The notes beneath the pieces were generated by a model, which was not told the DNA's origin, did not search any database, and was given only the letters and a program-made list of their open reading frames with translations. Source: Marinilabiliaceae bacterium JC017 (GTDB taxonomy: Bacteria > Bacteroidota > Bacteroidia > Bacteroidales > Marinilabiliaceae). From it: 64,000 nt of DNA. The position numbers were made by a program, and so were the translations under genes. Shown here piece by piece: positions 42,554 to 50,936 of this stretch. The DNA lies in contig RHGE01000013.1 in assembly GCA_004296775.1 (NCBI GenBank), positions 173 to 64,172 on the forward strand, read 5' to 3'. Position 1 is the stretch's first letter. Every line of letters starts with the position of its first letter.

Positions 42554-43912
42554 TTACTGTACGTTTTTACCTTTTAAGGTAGCCGAACTGGCATCGGTTA
42601 TCCGGACGGTAACAAAATCACCAGGTTTAAAGTCCTCACGCGGGAAGACCACCACCTTATTCTGGGAAGTACGGCCAAAAAGTTCCTCTTTTGATTTCTT
42701 GGAAACGCCTTCAACCAATACTTCAAATGTTTTATTTATATCTCTTTTATTACTCTCTGCTGAGATTTTGTTTTGCATATCAATGATCTCCTGCAGACGA
42801 CGGCTTTTTATTTCCTCTGGTACATTGTCTGGAAGGTGTTTGCTGGCATAGGTACCTGGTCGTTCTGAATATTTAAACATATACGCCAGATCAAAACCGC
42901 TCCATTCCATTAATGCCATGGTCGCCTTGTGATCGTCTTCTGTTTCGGAGTGAAAGCCTGTAAATACATCCGTGGTGATGCTACAGTCAGGAATGATTCT
43001 TTTAATGGCTTCAATGCGGCCCTTATACCATTCGCTGTTGTATTTACGATTCATCAACTTCAGGATGTTGTCGCTGCCCGATTGCAAAGGCAGGTGAATA
43101 TGACGACACAGATTAGGGTGTTTAGCGATCGCATAAAGGGTTTCATCACTCATATCTTTAGGATTGGAGGTGGTGAAACGAATACGCATTTTTGGAAATT
43201 GCTCCGCTACCATCTCCAATAGCTGTGGGAAAGTGACCGTTTGGTTTTCTTCTTTCCACAAGAAAGAGTTTACATTTTGCCCCAATAGCGTTACCTCTTT
43301 ATAATCCCTGCTTTGCAGATCGGCAATCTCTTTTAGGATGCTCTCCGGCTGGCGGCTTCGTTCACGTCCGCGGGTATAGGGGACGATGCAATAAGAACAG
43401 AAGTTGTTACACCCCCGCATGATGGACACAAAGCCAGAGATACGACCTTTCCCCAAACGGGCAGGAAGTACATCGGCATAGGTTTCGGTGGTGGACAGCT
43501 CCACGTTAATGGCTTTTTCACCCTGCTCGGCCATGCCAATCAGGTTGGGCAGATCCAGGTAGGCATCCGGTCCCACAACAATGTCGGCACCCTCCTTAAA
43601 TAGTTTATCTTTGACTCTTTCGGCCATGCAGCCGATAATGCCAATCACCAGGTGAGGTTTTTTCTTCTTAAGCGCTTTGAATTGGGCCAGGCGCCCCAAT
43701 ACGCGTTGCTCGGCATTATCCCGGATTGAACACGTGTTGATAAAAATGGCATCGGCATCCGTTTGTTCATAAGTAACACCATAACCATCCATCTCCATTA
43801 CGGAGGCTACCACTTCACTATCGGCCACGTTCATTTGGCAGCCGTAGGTTTCTATGTAGAGCTTTTTTCCTTCTTTTTTACTAATCAGGGGCCGCACATT
43901 GTCTGTCTTCAT
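42554..43912 (-). CDS. miaB: tRNA-2-methylthio-N6-dimethylallyladenosine synthase
   Basis: 452 aa radical-SAM methylthiotransferase. The N-terminal UPF0004 domain carries the auxiliary-cluster cysteines C25, C61 and C95. The radical SAM motif is C168-N-N-F-C172-S-Y-C175, and a C-terminal TRAM domain (about 390-450) includes FEVLVEGVSKKSKEELFGRT. It adds the 2-methylthio group to i6A37 of tRNAs. The YTRGRERSR block supports MiaB over RimO or MtaB. Confidence 0.95.
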   Translation of the reverse strand: MKTDNVRPLISKKEGKKLYIETYGCQMNVADSEVVASVMEMDGYGVTYEQTDADAIFINTCSIRDNAEQRVLGRLAQFKALKKKKPHLVIGIIGCMAERVKDKLFKEGADIVVGPDAYLDLPNLIGMAEQGEKAINVELSTTETYADVLPARLGKGRISGFVSIMRGCNNFCSYCIVPYTRGRERSRQPESILKEIADLQSRDYKEVTLLGQNVNSFLWKEENQTVTFPQLLEMVAEQFPKMRIRFTTSNPKDMSDETLYAIAKHPNLCRHIHLPLQSGSDNILKLMNRKYNSEWYKGRIEAIKRIIPDCSITTDVFTGFHSETEDDHKATMALMEWSGFDLAYMFKYSERPGTYASKHLPDNVPEEIKSRRLQEIIDMQNKISAESNKRDINKTFEVLVEGVSKKSKEELFGRTSQNKVVVFPREDFKPGDFVTVRITDASSATLKGKNVQ

Positions 43913-44393
43913 CCTATTATTGTTTTATTTTCAATCACATTTCTGCAATTGGTATTGCTTGAGGTAAATAGTCGTTTGTTAATATCAGCCTGCGGGTACC
44001 ATGCATCGACTTTTGGTGGTCAAAGCAGTAACGGGGGCCGGATCAAAATAACTGTGCAAAGTTAATCGTTGTAACCATATTGCCAAATAACCTTCTGTAC
44101 ATGAGCTAAAATGGATAGTATTAAGAGGGTTTTTGCCGATAATTGTTCATTACGTTTTGTAATTACTTGATTGGTAGTTCCGCTTCAACGGTCACAAATC
44201 AACCCATCCCCTATTATTGGTGAATATTTGCCCTTTTCTCATTTTCTCTCTTCCCATCTTTTTATTAGTTTAGACAACGCTCAATCATGTTGAGAATAAA
44301 TAATCAGGCATGCCAATGATTCAAAAATCGTAACCGTTATTTGGTTTGCAAAGTAGTATAGAGTATTGCTTCTTAACTTAAAATGGTAGAATT
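43913..44393. other. Divergent intergenic region, nothing further recognised
   Basis: About 480 bp between leftward miaB and rightward usp. I see no consensus TAnnTTTG with a paired TTG and no repeat module. Confidence 0.4.
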
Positions 44394-45236
44394 ATGAAAC
44401 GTATTCTTGTTCCGGTAGATTTTTCCCATGATTCACTCAATGCTGTTAAGTATGGCATTGCCATGGCCAATGTATTAAAAGCACATGTCAGAATTATTCA
44501 TATCAAAACAGGTGCTCATTATTCCCCTGCTTTTGCCCGTGATGAAATAGCCCAGAGAATCAACGGACAGGTAGAGAGCTGGATGATTTCATTGATTGAA
44601 CAGACACAGGAGGAGTACAAGGTCATCAGAGGAGAGATTGATTGGCGGGTGAGAGAAGGAAATGTGGTGCGTGAAATAGCCAACCAGGCAAAATACGACG
44701 ACACCAGTTTGATTGTTGTCGGATCGCATGGGATCTCCGGTTTCGAGGATAAATGGATTGGTAGTAATGCCTACCGGTTAGTGGCCAATGCCCCGTGCCC
44801 CATTTTGGTGGTGCGACATGGAATGGAATATGGCAAGGGCTTGCGCAAAATTATTTTACCCATTGACTTTAATCGTGCCAGCAGGCAAAAAGTGCCCGTG
44901 GTAGCCGGTCTGGCCAAGGTTTACAATGCCAAGGTTTACCTGGTAGGATTGAAAGAATCAAACTTCTCGTTTATCATTAAAATGGTGGGTGCTTTTATTG
45001 GCCAAGTGGAACGCTACCTAAAGCACAAAACCGGGCTGGAGGTGGAGAAAACCATCCTGTCAGGTAAATACATGGCCCGTGACCTCAATAAATATGCTGA
45101 AAAAGTAGATGCCGATTTAATCACCATTCGCATTCATCATTCCACCAATCCCCTTATTAATATGTTTCGCCCCTTTACCAATGACATGATTAATACAGCC
45201 CCGCGACCGGTTTTGGCGATACCCACAAAAGATTAG
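44394..45236 (+). CDS. Universal stress protein with two UspA domains
   Basis: 280 aa. Domain 1 (1-143) opens KRILVPVDFSHDSLNAVKYGIAMA and has the nucleotide-binding end VVGSHGISGFEDKWIGSNAYRLVANAPCPILVV, with a GxxG-type loop. Domain 2 (about 150-280) opens RKIILPIDFNRASRQK but its C-terminal phosphate loop is degenerate (IRIHHSTNPLINMFRPF), so only the first domain is likely to bind ATP. Cytoplasmic stress-related role by family. Followed closely by a SPOR-domain gene that has its own -7 box. Confidence 0.88.
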   Translation: MKRILVPVDFSHDSLNAVKYGIAMANVLKAHVRIIHIKTGAHYSPAFARDEIAQRINGQVESWMISLIEQTQEEYKVIRGEIDWRVREGNVVREIANQAKYDDTSLIVVGSHGISGFEDKWIGSNAYRLVANAPCPILVVRHGMEYGKGLRKIILPIDFNRASRQKVPVVAGLAKVYNAKVYLVGLKESNFSFIIKMVGAFIGQVERYLKHKTGLEVEKTILSGKYMARDLNKYAEKVDADLITIRIHHSTNPLINMFRPFTNDMINTAPRPVLAIPTKD

Positions 45237-45245
45237 CGGAATTAT

Positions 45246-45253
45246 TATCTTTG
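45246..45253 (+). promoter_or_regulatory. -7 box of the SPOR-domain gene
   Basis: TATCTTTG, a perfect match, between the usp stop and the SPOR gene start; implies a very short leader. Confidence 0.5.
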
Positions 45254-45264
45254 TGGCGCTTAAG

Positions 45265-45726
45265 ATGAATACTATGAGACGAATTTTTGTTTTAATGTTA
45301 TGGTGTTGCTCCCTGTTGGTAACTGCTCAAAAGGTGTCATCCTCTGTTAATCCGGTGGATGAGGTGCAGAAACATGAAGAGGACGAAGGAAAAATTATTA
45401 TCCACCAGGAAGAGGGAATAGCCGACCTGGTAGAGACACACATTGAAATGAATAAACGTGCAGCCGGTATTGACGGGTACCGCATTCAGTTGTATTCGGG
45501 AGCCGGTCCCCGGGCCAAGAAAGAAGCCCTGGAAGTAAAAAGTAAGTTCCTCTCTACATTTCCCGAGGAGGATGTGGAGATTCGTTACAACGCCCCCTTC
45601 TGGCGCGTGAGAGTTGGCAACTACAGGCATAAACACGAAACATTACCATTAATGACCCAATTGAAGAAATACTTTCCCAACTGTTATGCCGTGAAAGACG
45701 GCGCCGTTAAAATGGAGAAACTATAG
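45265..45726 (+). CDS. Exported SPOR-domain protein
   Basis: 153 aa from the ATG at 45265 (45274 also possible; the GTG at 45253 overlaps the -7 box). The signal peptide ends near VTAQ. The C-terminal SPOR domain (about 75-150) has IDGYRIQLYSGAGPRAKKEA and FWRVRVGNYRHKHETLPLM. SPOR domains bind denuded glycan strands of septal peptidoglycan, so a division or envelope role is likely. Ended by the terminator at 45752. Confidence 0.85.
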   Translation: MNTMRRIFVLMLWCCSLLVTAQKVSSSVNPVDEVQKHEEDEGKIIIHQEEGIADLVETHIEMNKRAAGIDGYRIQLYSGAGPRAKKEALEVKSKFLSTFPEEDVEIRYNAPFWRVRVGNYRHKHETLPLMTQLKKYFPNCYAVKDGAVKMEKL

Positions 45727-45751
45727 AGATTAAATCAAGATATAATATGAA

Positions 45752-45790
45752 AAGGCCGGTTGTCAGTACGTTGATAACCGGCTTTTTTTT
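45752..45790 (+). terminator. SPOR gene terminator
   Basis: AAGGCCGGTTGTCAG (45752-45766) pairs with TTGATAACCGGCTTT through two G-U pairs, followed by a long T-run. Confidence 0.85.
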
Positions 45791-46626
45791 TCTTTTTTTG
45801 AAGAGGAATGCAGGAGAATAAAAGAGCCGTTAGGTGTCTTATCCGTAATATTCGTGTTCGTTTTGCAGAATACTTTTAAAAGTCTCGCTACTCTAATTTT
45901 TTGCTTATTAATAACCTCAGTTTGAATATTGCGCTACAGTAATTATATGAGATTGGCCATGATGATGGGAAGCGGGGAGAGCCCGTCAAATAAGCGGGCC
46001 GGCGTGGGCGCGACGAAAATGAATGCGGGAATTCTGGCCTGTGGGTTAGAAAAAATTCATTGAGGAGGTGGGGGGAAGTAGATGGGAACACTTAGAGATA
46101 AATGGAGATACATTGAAACAGATAGAAATATTTTGAAACAACCTGTACTTACCTAACCTGGACAAGCCAGAAAAGTGAAAAGTATCAAGTACAAAGTATC
46201 AAGATGATTTACTTCTCACCAAAATATTTTGCCAATAAATACACCAATATCACCCGTAAGACACTAAGAACAATCTCAACTCGTAATTAATGAAAAATCT
46301 CAGCGCCTCCGCGGTGTATAATGAATCTTGTTAAAACAACAAACTAAAGGCAACATCCCTTTCTGGCTTGTCCAGGTTAGGGTTTGAGTGGGGATAATTA
46401 TAAGGGTTACGAGTAAGAGTAGGGAAAATCATTTTCAAAGCGAATACCCTGCTATTGGCTATTCCCATTTTAAACGTCCCCCAGTCTTTCCATTTATGCA
46501 ACCTCCCCATAAACTTTTTCATCCTGCTATTGTTCACTGTAGGCGCACAGCCTTGGCGGCTTGTCGCAACTCCATATCAACAAATTAAACAGAAACAAAG
46601 AAGATCCTTAATATATAAGCGATAGG
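45791..46626. repeat. Repeat island: modules E, B, A and D
   Basis: In order: module E inverted (about 45950-46056), module B inverted (46084-46142), repeat A copy 3 (46152-46266), module D inverted (46293-46360) and a fragment of repeat A inverted (46361-46381). The 45888-46091 frame is produced by module E. No gene. Confidence 0.8.
46152..46266 (+). repeat. Dispersed repeat A, copy 3
   Basis: Starts CCTAACCTGGACAAGCCAG, contains the full GTATCAAGTACAAAGTATC stretch and ends GTAAGACACTA. Same orientation as copy 2, opposite to copy 1. A 21-bp inverted fragment of its left end sits at 46361-46381. Confidence 0.88.
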
Positions 46627-46657
46627 TTGGGGGTTTGAAAAAATAGAAATAAATTTG
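46627..46657 (+). promoter_or_regulatory. Likely purF promoter
   Basis: TTG (46627-46629), 20 nt, TAAATTTG (46650-46657), 33 bp before the ATG. The -7 box is a full TAnnTTTG match; the spacing is 2 nt longer than in arsR or rpmH. Confidence 0.5.
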
Positions 46658-46690
46658 CGCATCAATTTTTAAGCCATACAGATAGATAGC

Positions 46691-48592
46691 ATGAGTGATC
46701 AGATTAAACATGAATGTGGGATAGCTCTTATCCGACTATTGAAGCCCCTGGAGTATTATCAGAAGAAATATGGTACCTGGATGTACGGGTTGAACAAGCT
46801 TTACCTGCTGATGGAAAAGCAACACAACCGCGGACAAGATGGTGCTGGTGTGGTGAACTTGAAGATTGATCAGCCGGCCGGTAAGAAATACTTATCACGC
46901 CACCGCTCCAATCTTACCAACCCCATTAAAGATGTGTTTGAGCACATCAACAAACCCTTCCTTAAGCTTCAGGAAAGCCATCCTGAACAACTCAAAGATC
47001 CTGTATGGGCCAAAGAAAACCTGCCTTTTGCCGGTGAACTCTACCTGGGACACCTGCGTTACGGCACCTTCGGAAACCATAGCATTGATTACGTCCATCC
47101 CGTGATGCGCGAAAACAACTGGCGTTCCCGCAACCTGGTGCTCGCCGGTAACTTCAACCTCACCAATGTGGATGAGATATTCAACGCCCTGGTTGATTTG
47201 GGACAGCATCCCAAAGACTACACCGACACCGTTACCATCCTTGAAAACGTGGGACATTTCCTTGATGAGGAAAACCAATTCCTGTTTCGTCAATATAAAA
47301 ACGAAGGCCGTTCTAACCGGGACATCTCCATGGGCATTGAAAACGACCTGGATATACGGAAAATACTCGAGCGTTCCAGCCGCCGTTGGGATGGTGGATA
47401 TGTTATTGCCGGTATGATGGGCCATGGCGATTCCTTTGTAGCCCGCGACCCATGGGGTATTCGGCCAGCATCCTACTATTGCGACGATGAAATAGTAGTA
47501 GTGGCCTCCGAGCGCCCCGTGATTCAAACCTCCATGGATGTCAGGGCCGATGAGGTGAAAGAATTGAAGCCCGGACATGCCCTGATCATCAAAAAAGACG
47601 GCACCGTCTCCGAAGAGTTGATTCGCGTACCTCAGGAACGTACCTCCTGCTCCTTCGAACGCATCTATTTCTCACGGGGCAGCGACCGCGATATCTACAA
47701 CGAGCGTAAAGCCCTCGGACACCTGTTGGCACCAACCATCATGGAAAAGGTCAACTACGACCTGGAAAACACCGTCTTCTCCTACATTCCCAACACCGCC
47801 GAAACCGCCTTTTACGGCATGATAGAAGGCGTACGTGCCAACCTCAAGGAGATTCAAAAGAAAAAAATCATGGAGCTGGGAACCGCCATCACCCCCGAAC
47901 AACTCGAAGGTATCCTGCAAATGGAGCCCCGGGTGGAGAAGATGGCCATCAAAGACGTCAAGATGCGTACCTTCATCACCGACGACTCCAGCCGCGACGA
48001 CCTGGTGGCACACGTTTACGACGTTACCTACGGCATCGTGAAAAACCAAACCGACACATTGGTCATCATCGACGACTCCATTGTGCGCGGTACCACGCTT
48101 AAGAAAAGTATTCTTAAAATATTGGATCGGCTGCATCCCAAGAAAATCATTGTCATCTCTTCCGCGCCGCAGATTCGTTACCCCGACTGCTACGGCATCG
48201 ATATGGCCAAGCTCAAGGACTTCTGTGCCTTCGCAGCCGCCATTGAGTTGTTGAAAGACCAGGGCAAGGAGAACATCATCGAGGAGGTGTACCAAAAATG
48301 TAAAGAGCAGCAATACCTCCCGAAAGAGGAAATTGTCAACTACGTGCAGGAAATCTATAAACCATTCACCGACGAACAAATTTCAGCCAAGATCGCCGAA
48401 ATGCTCCGGCCAACCGACATCGATGCCGAAGTGGAAATCGTCTATCAGTCGGTTGAAAACCTGCATAAAGCCTGTCCAACCGACAAGGGAGACTGGTATT
48501 TCACCGGTAATTACCCCACCCCTGGTGGCAACAAGGTGGTCAACAACTCGTTCATCAACTTCTACGAAGGCAAAGACATCAGGGCCTATTAG
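46691..48592 (+). CDS. purF: Amidophosphoribosyltransferase, long Bacteroidota form
   Basis: 633 aa, longer than classical PurF (about 470-500). The glutaminase nucleophile is C9 (KHECGIALI), so eight residues must be removed, as in B. subtilis PurF. The N-terminal Ntn domain includes QHNRGQDGAGV and YLGHLRYGTFG. The phosphoribosyltransferase domain has the PRPP loop LVIIDDSIVRGTTLKKS (D461-D462). It makes 5-phosphoribosylamine, the first purine step. Extra segments lie around residues 60-110 and the C-terminal 100. Its codon usage is visibly richer in G+C than the genes on either side. A second, standard PurF elsewhere is likely, so this paralogue's exact role is open. Confidence 0.88.
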   Translation: MSDQIKHECGIALIRLLKPLEYYQKKYGTWMYGLNKLYLLMEKQHNRGQDGAGVVNLKIDQPAGKKYLSRHRSNLTNPIKDVFEHINKPFLKLQESHPEQLKDPVWAKENLPFAGELYLGHLRYGTFGNHSIDYVHPVMRENNWRSRNLVLAGNFNLTNVDEIFNALVDLGQHPKDYTDTVTILENVGHFLDEENQFLFRQYKNEGRSNRDISMGIENDLDIRKILERSSRRWDGGYVIAGMMGHGDSFVARDPWGIRPASYYCDDEIVVVASERPVIQTSMDVRADEVKELKPGHALIIKKDGTVSEELIRVPQERTSCSFERIYFSRGSDRDIYNERKALGHLLAPTIMEKVNYDLENTVFSYIPNTAETAFYGMIEGVRANLKEIQKKKIMELGTAITPEQLEGILQMEPRVEKMAIKDVKMRTFITDDSSRDDLVAHVYDVTYGIVKNQTDTLVIIDDSIVRGTTLKKSILKILDRLHPKKIIVISSAPQIRYPDCYGIDMAKLKDFCAFAAAIELLKDQGKENIIEEVYQKCKEQQYLPKEEIVNYVQEIYKPFTDEQISAKIAEMLRPTDIDAEVEIVYQSVENLHKACPTDKGDWYFTGNYPTPGGNKVVNNSFINFYEGKDIRAY

Positions 48593-48615
48593 CCCCGTCA
48601 CAACGCATAAGATTC

Positions 48616-48648
48616 AAAACCCCGGTCCTCACAGGCTGGGGTTTTTTA
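48616..48648 (+). terminator. purF terminator
   Basis: AAAACCCC (48616-48623) pairs with GGGGTTTT, then T-rich sequence. Confidence 0.8.
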
Positions 48649-48779
48649 TTGCCCCATACCAATGCCATGTCTATTGGGGTTATTTAAAGAAAAAGTATTA
48701 CGGTTATGAAAGTAAATTGTGAAATAAGGATATTGTTTTGTTACTGAGAATTGATCTAAACACACGGTTGTAATGAAAT

Positions 48780-48960
48780 TTTCACACGGAAGAAGTTTTA
48801 CCGGGCACCGTGTGAAGGAAACATTTCGTACGGGAGAAATGAACCGAACAACCGTATGAAAAAATGCAGGCACACTTACCGTGTAATTACACGGTACGTG
48901 TGAAAGGAGTAAAACGTAGGTGAGAAAAGGTGAAGGCATACGGGAGAAACTATTCGATTG
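48780..48960. promoter_or_regulatory. Cluster of CCGTGTGAA-type sites around a 32-bp palindrome
   Basis: TTCACACGG near 48780 and CCGTGTGAA near 48809 are exact inverse copies. CCGTATGAA lies near 48862. TACCGTGTAATTACACGGTA (48877-48896) is a perfect 20-bp palindrome, extended by CACAC/GTGTG arms to 48871-48902 with one mismatch. Further ACGTGTGAAA and TACGGGAGAA variants follow. It looks like multiple binding sites for one dimeric protein, or a degenerate repeat. Confidence 0.6.
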
Positions 48961-49705
48961 TACGCATTTGGGTAAAAAATAGGAGGAAAAGGGTTTGATG
49001 GATTGTTATTTAACGGTATGTATTGCTGTAGAAGCGATTTTTAATCCTTAGCTCTTATTTCAGGAGAGAATAATTGTTTTAAAAAAGGTTGGCAGACAGG
49101 AGTAAGCGGTAGGGGGTGTAATTATCGGTTGAAAAATAGTGTATCAAGTTGTTGAAGTTGCCGACTGCCGGATTAAAAGAGTAGTGAAATGTTTATATAA
49201 TTGTTATCTATTCTGTTTATTGTTTAGGGTGGATGTGTTGTGAAATCAAATAAGAAGACTTATGGAATACATGTGTCCGGGCGTTACTTTTCTTGCGAAT
49301 GAGTTTTCTTTATTGGTCTATGGGGAGTAGTTGGCGCAGCGTCATGTGTTTGTTGCCTTTGCTGAGCGTACTAGTAAATTCCCTCGCTGGCGCAGATTTG
49401 CAATCTGTGCCTTATAATATCCTTTGCTGGATACAAATCAAATGTTCTCAATTCAGATTCTTGTCGCCCGGTATCTCTTTTCCCCTCCTGAAAGAATTAG
49501 GAGGAGGGGGACGGGGTGGTTTGAAAATCGGGGTGGTTTGATTGTGCCTAACCAGTAATGATTTATAAGTTCCGGAATAGCTACCAACGAGTTATTGCAA
49601 TTGAATGTTTACATCCCTATTAATTTTTCTAAAATCTTAGAAAAGTGGAAATAACTAACCAGAGGTGTAGTATTATTTTACTTTTAACCATCAAAAGACA
49701 GAAAT

Positions 49706-50275
49706 ATGAGGCGTAACCTTATTCTCTTGGGATTGTTAATTGTGTTGTCATCATGTGGCTGTGGAGTAATCCCGCTGGTTGACGATATTAGGGAAAGTGA
49801 ATATGTTCAAAATAATAAGGCTGAACAAGCGGCAAACCCGGGTTTTACAGCTGATATTATTCCTCTTGAGACAACTCTGGATTATAGTGGTTATCTGGTT
49901 ATTTCCGACTATGTTACAATTAACGTTCCGCATTTTATTCCCGGGGAGACGGTTAGTTTGAAGGCCTGTTATTTCCACAAGAAGGATACGGTTTTTGCCC
50001 AGTTAATTCCTTTGTGCACCCCTGTTTCAATTGATAGTTTGTATGTTTTGAGGAATTACGGTCTTTATGACCTTCAGCCAGATTGTGAAATGAATGAATT
50101 GCCTTTAGATACAGCCAGAACTGTTCGATTTTTGTTAAGAGGGGCTGTTTCAAAAAAATGTATAAGGTATGAGCTTTGCAGAAACATAATCGTTGAGTTA
50201 AAAAACCATGTGGGGGAGGTTGTTTCAAATAGCTTTGTTTTAAGGAAGAAAAAATATTTAAACATAGTTTGTTAG
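49706..50275 (+). CDS. Uncharacterised lipoprotein
   Basis: 189 aa with a strong lipoprotein signal (MRRNLILLGLLIVLSSC, Cys17, then GCG). The mature part is strand-rich (YSGYLVISDYVTINVPHFIPGETVSLKACYFHKKD) with several cysteines, C-terminal NSFVLRKKKYLNIVC. No family recognised. Cysteine content suggests periplasmic or surface exposure with disulfides. Followed 69 bp later by another unknown gene. Confidence 0.7.
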   Translation: MRRNLILLGLLIVLSSCGCGVIPLVDDIRESEYVQNNKAEQAANPGFTADIIPLETTLDYSGYLVISDYVTINVPHFIPGETVSLKACYFHKKDTVFAQLIPLCTPVSIDSLYVLRNYGLYDLQPDCEMNELPLDTARTVRFLLRGAVSKKCIRYELCRNIIVELKNHVGEVVSNSFVLRKKKYLNIVC

Positions 50276-50344
50276 ATTATTTTTGAATGCCTCCTGCAAT
50301 CCCAATAGTTTCAAACCTTAGAAAAGAAAAACAGCAATTAGGAA

Positions 50345-50797
50345 ATGAAATTAAAGTTTGAAAGAAGAAGACAAAGTGCAATTACGTATAAAAAAGACAG
50401 CCAAGATGTAATTGTTGCATTTCTGAAGGAAATGGGATTTCGTGCTTCCTTAATTGAAGACATTATTGTTTTTCAAGCAAAAACACAATCCTCTGTAGAT
50501 AGTGGAGGAGAAAGAAATAGCGGTTGGAAATTTATTCGATCAGGGAAATGCTCCTTAGATATTGACCGGGATACGTTAAGATTAAAGTGGAAAATTGATA
50601 TGGGTTCTCCTATCTTCACATCATTGTGTATAGCTTTTGTTTTTGCAGCTTTTTTGTGCAATCATTTTGTGACCATATATCAAGGGGGATTTATTTTTAT
50701 TGGATCCTTTTTGATTATGCTTGGTGGTTTTGTTGTAAATATTAAGCTGAAATTCAAAAGGTATAGCCGTCAATTGTTTACTACTATAGAATATTAA
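50345..50797 (+). CDS. Uncharacterised membrane protein
   Basis: 150 aa. A basic cytoplasmic-looking N-terminal 95 residues is followed by two membrane helices (about 97-111 and 116-133) and a basic tail (KLKFKRYSRQLF). No family recognised. The purine-rich AGGAA directly before the ATG may serve translation. Possibly an operon with the lipoprotein before it. Confidence 0.6.
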   Translation: MKLKFERRRQSAITYKKDSQDVIVAFLKEMGFRASLIEDIIVFQAKTQSSVDSGGERNSGWKFIRSGKCSLDIDRDTLRLKWKIDMGSPIFTSLCIAFVFAAFLCNHFVTIYQGGFIFIGSFLIMLGGFVVNIKLKFKRYSRQLFTTIEY

Positions 50798-50936
50798 CGA
50801 TGTGTGTATTGGTAGTATTATCATTGAGAGAGGCATGATTCGATCTTTCTTTTTTGCACAGTCAACTTCTGTTTCTACGTTGCCACCTGTTTTAGCTGAT
50901 TTTTCCCCATTGTCGTCTGCTTTAGCTGACGGATGC

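Larger units (their letters stand above)
48593..49705. other. Long intergenic region with terminator, palindrome cluster and a short dispersed module
   Basis: Contains the purF terminator, a cluster of CCGTGTGAA-like sites with a 32-bp palindrome (48780-48960) and module F (about 49392-49425, matching 228-265). An 82-aa frame over module F is not credible. No gene or RNA recognised in the rest. Confidence 0.55.

Noticed and set aside
47672-48379. 235-aa antisense frame in purF (and 227 aa at 46895-47578)
   Set aside because: Shadow frames caused by the G+C-rich codon bias of purF; no family resemblance.
49293-49541. 82-aa frame with the segment ADLQSVPYNI
   Set aside because: Produced by short dispersed module F, also read at 228-265; the rest is low-complexity glycine-rich translation.
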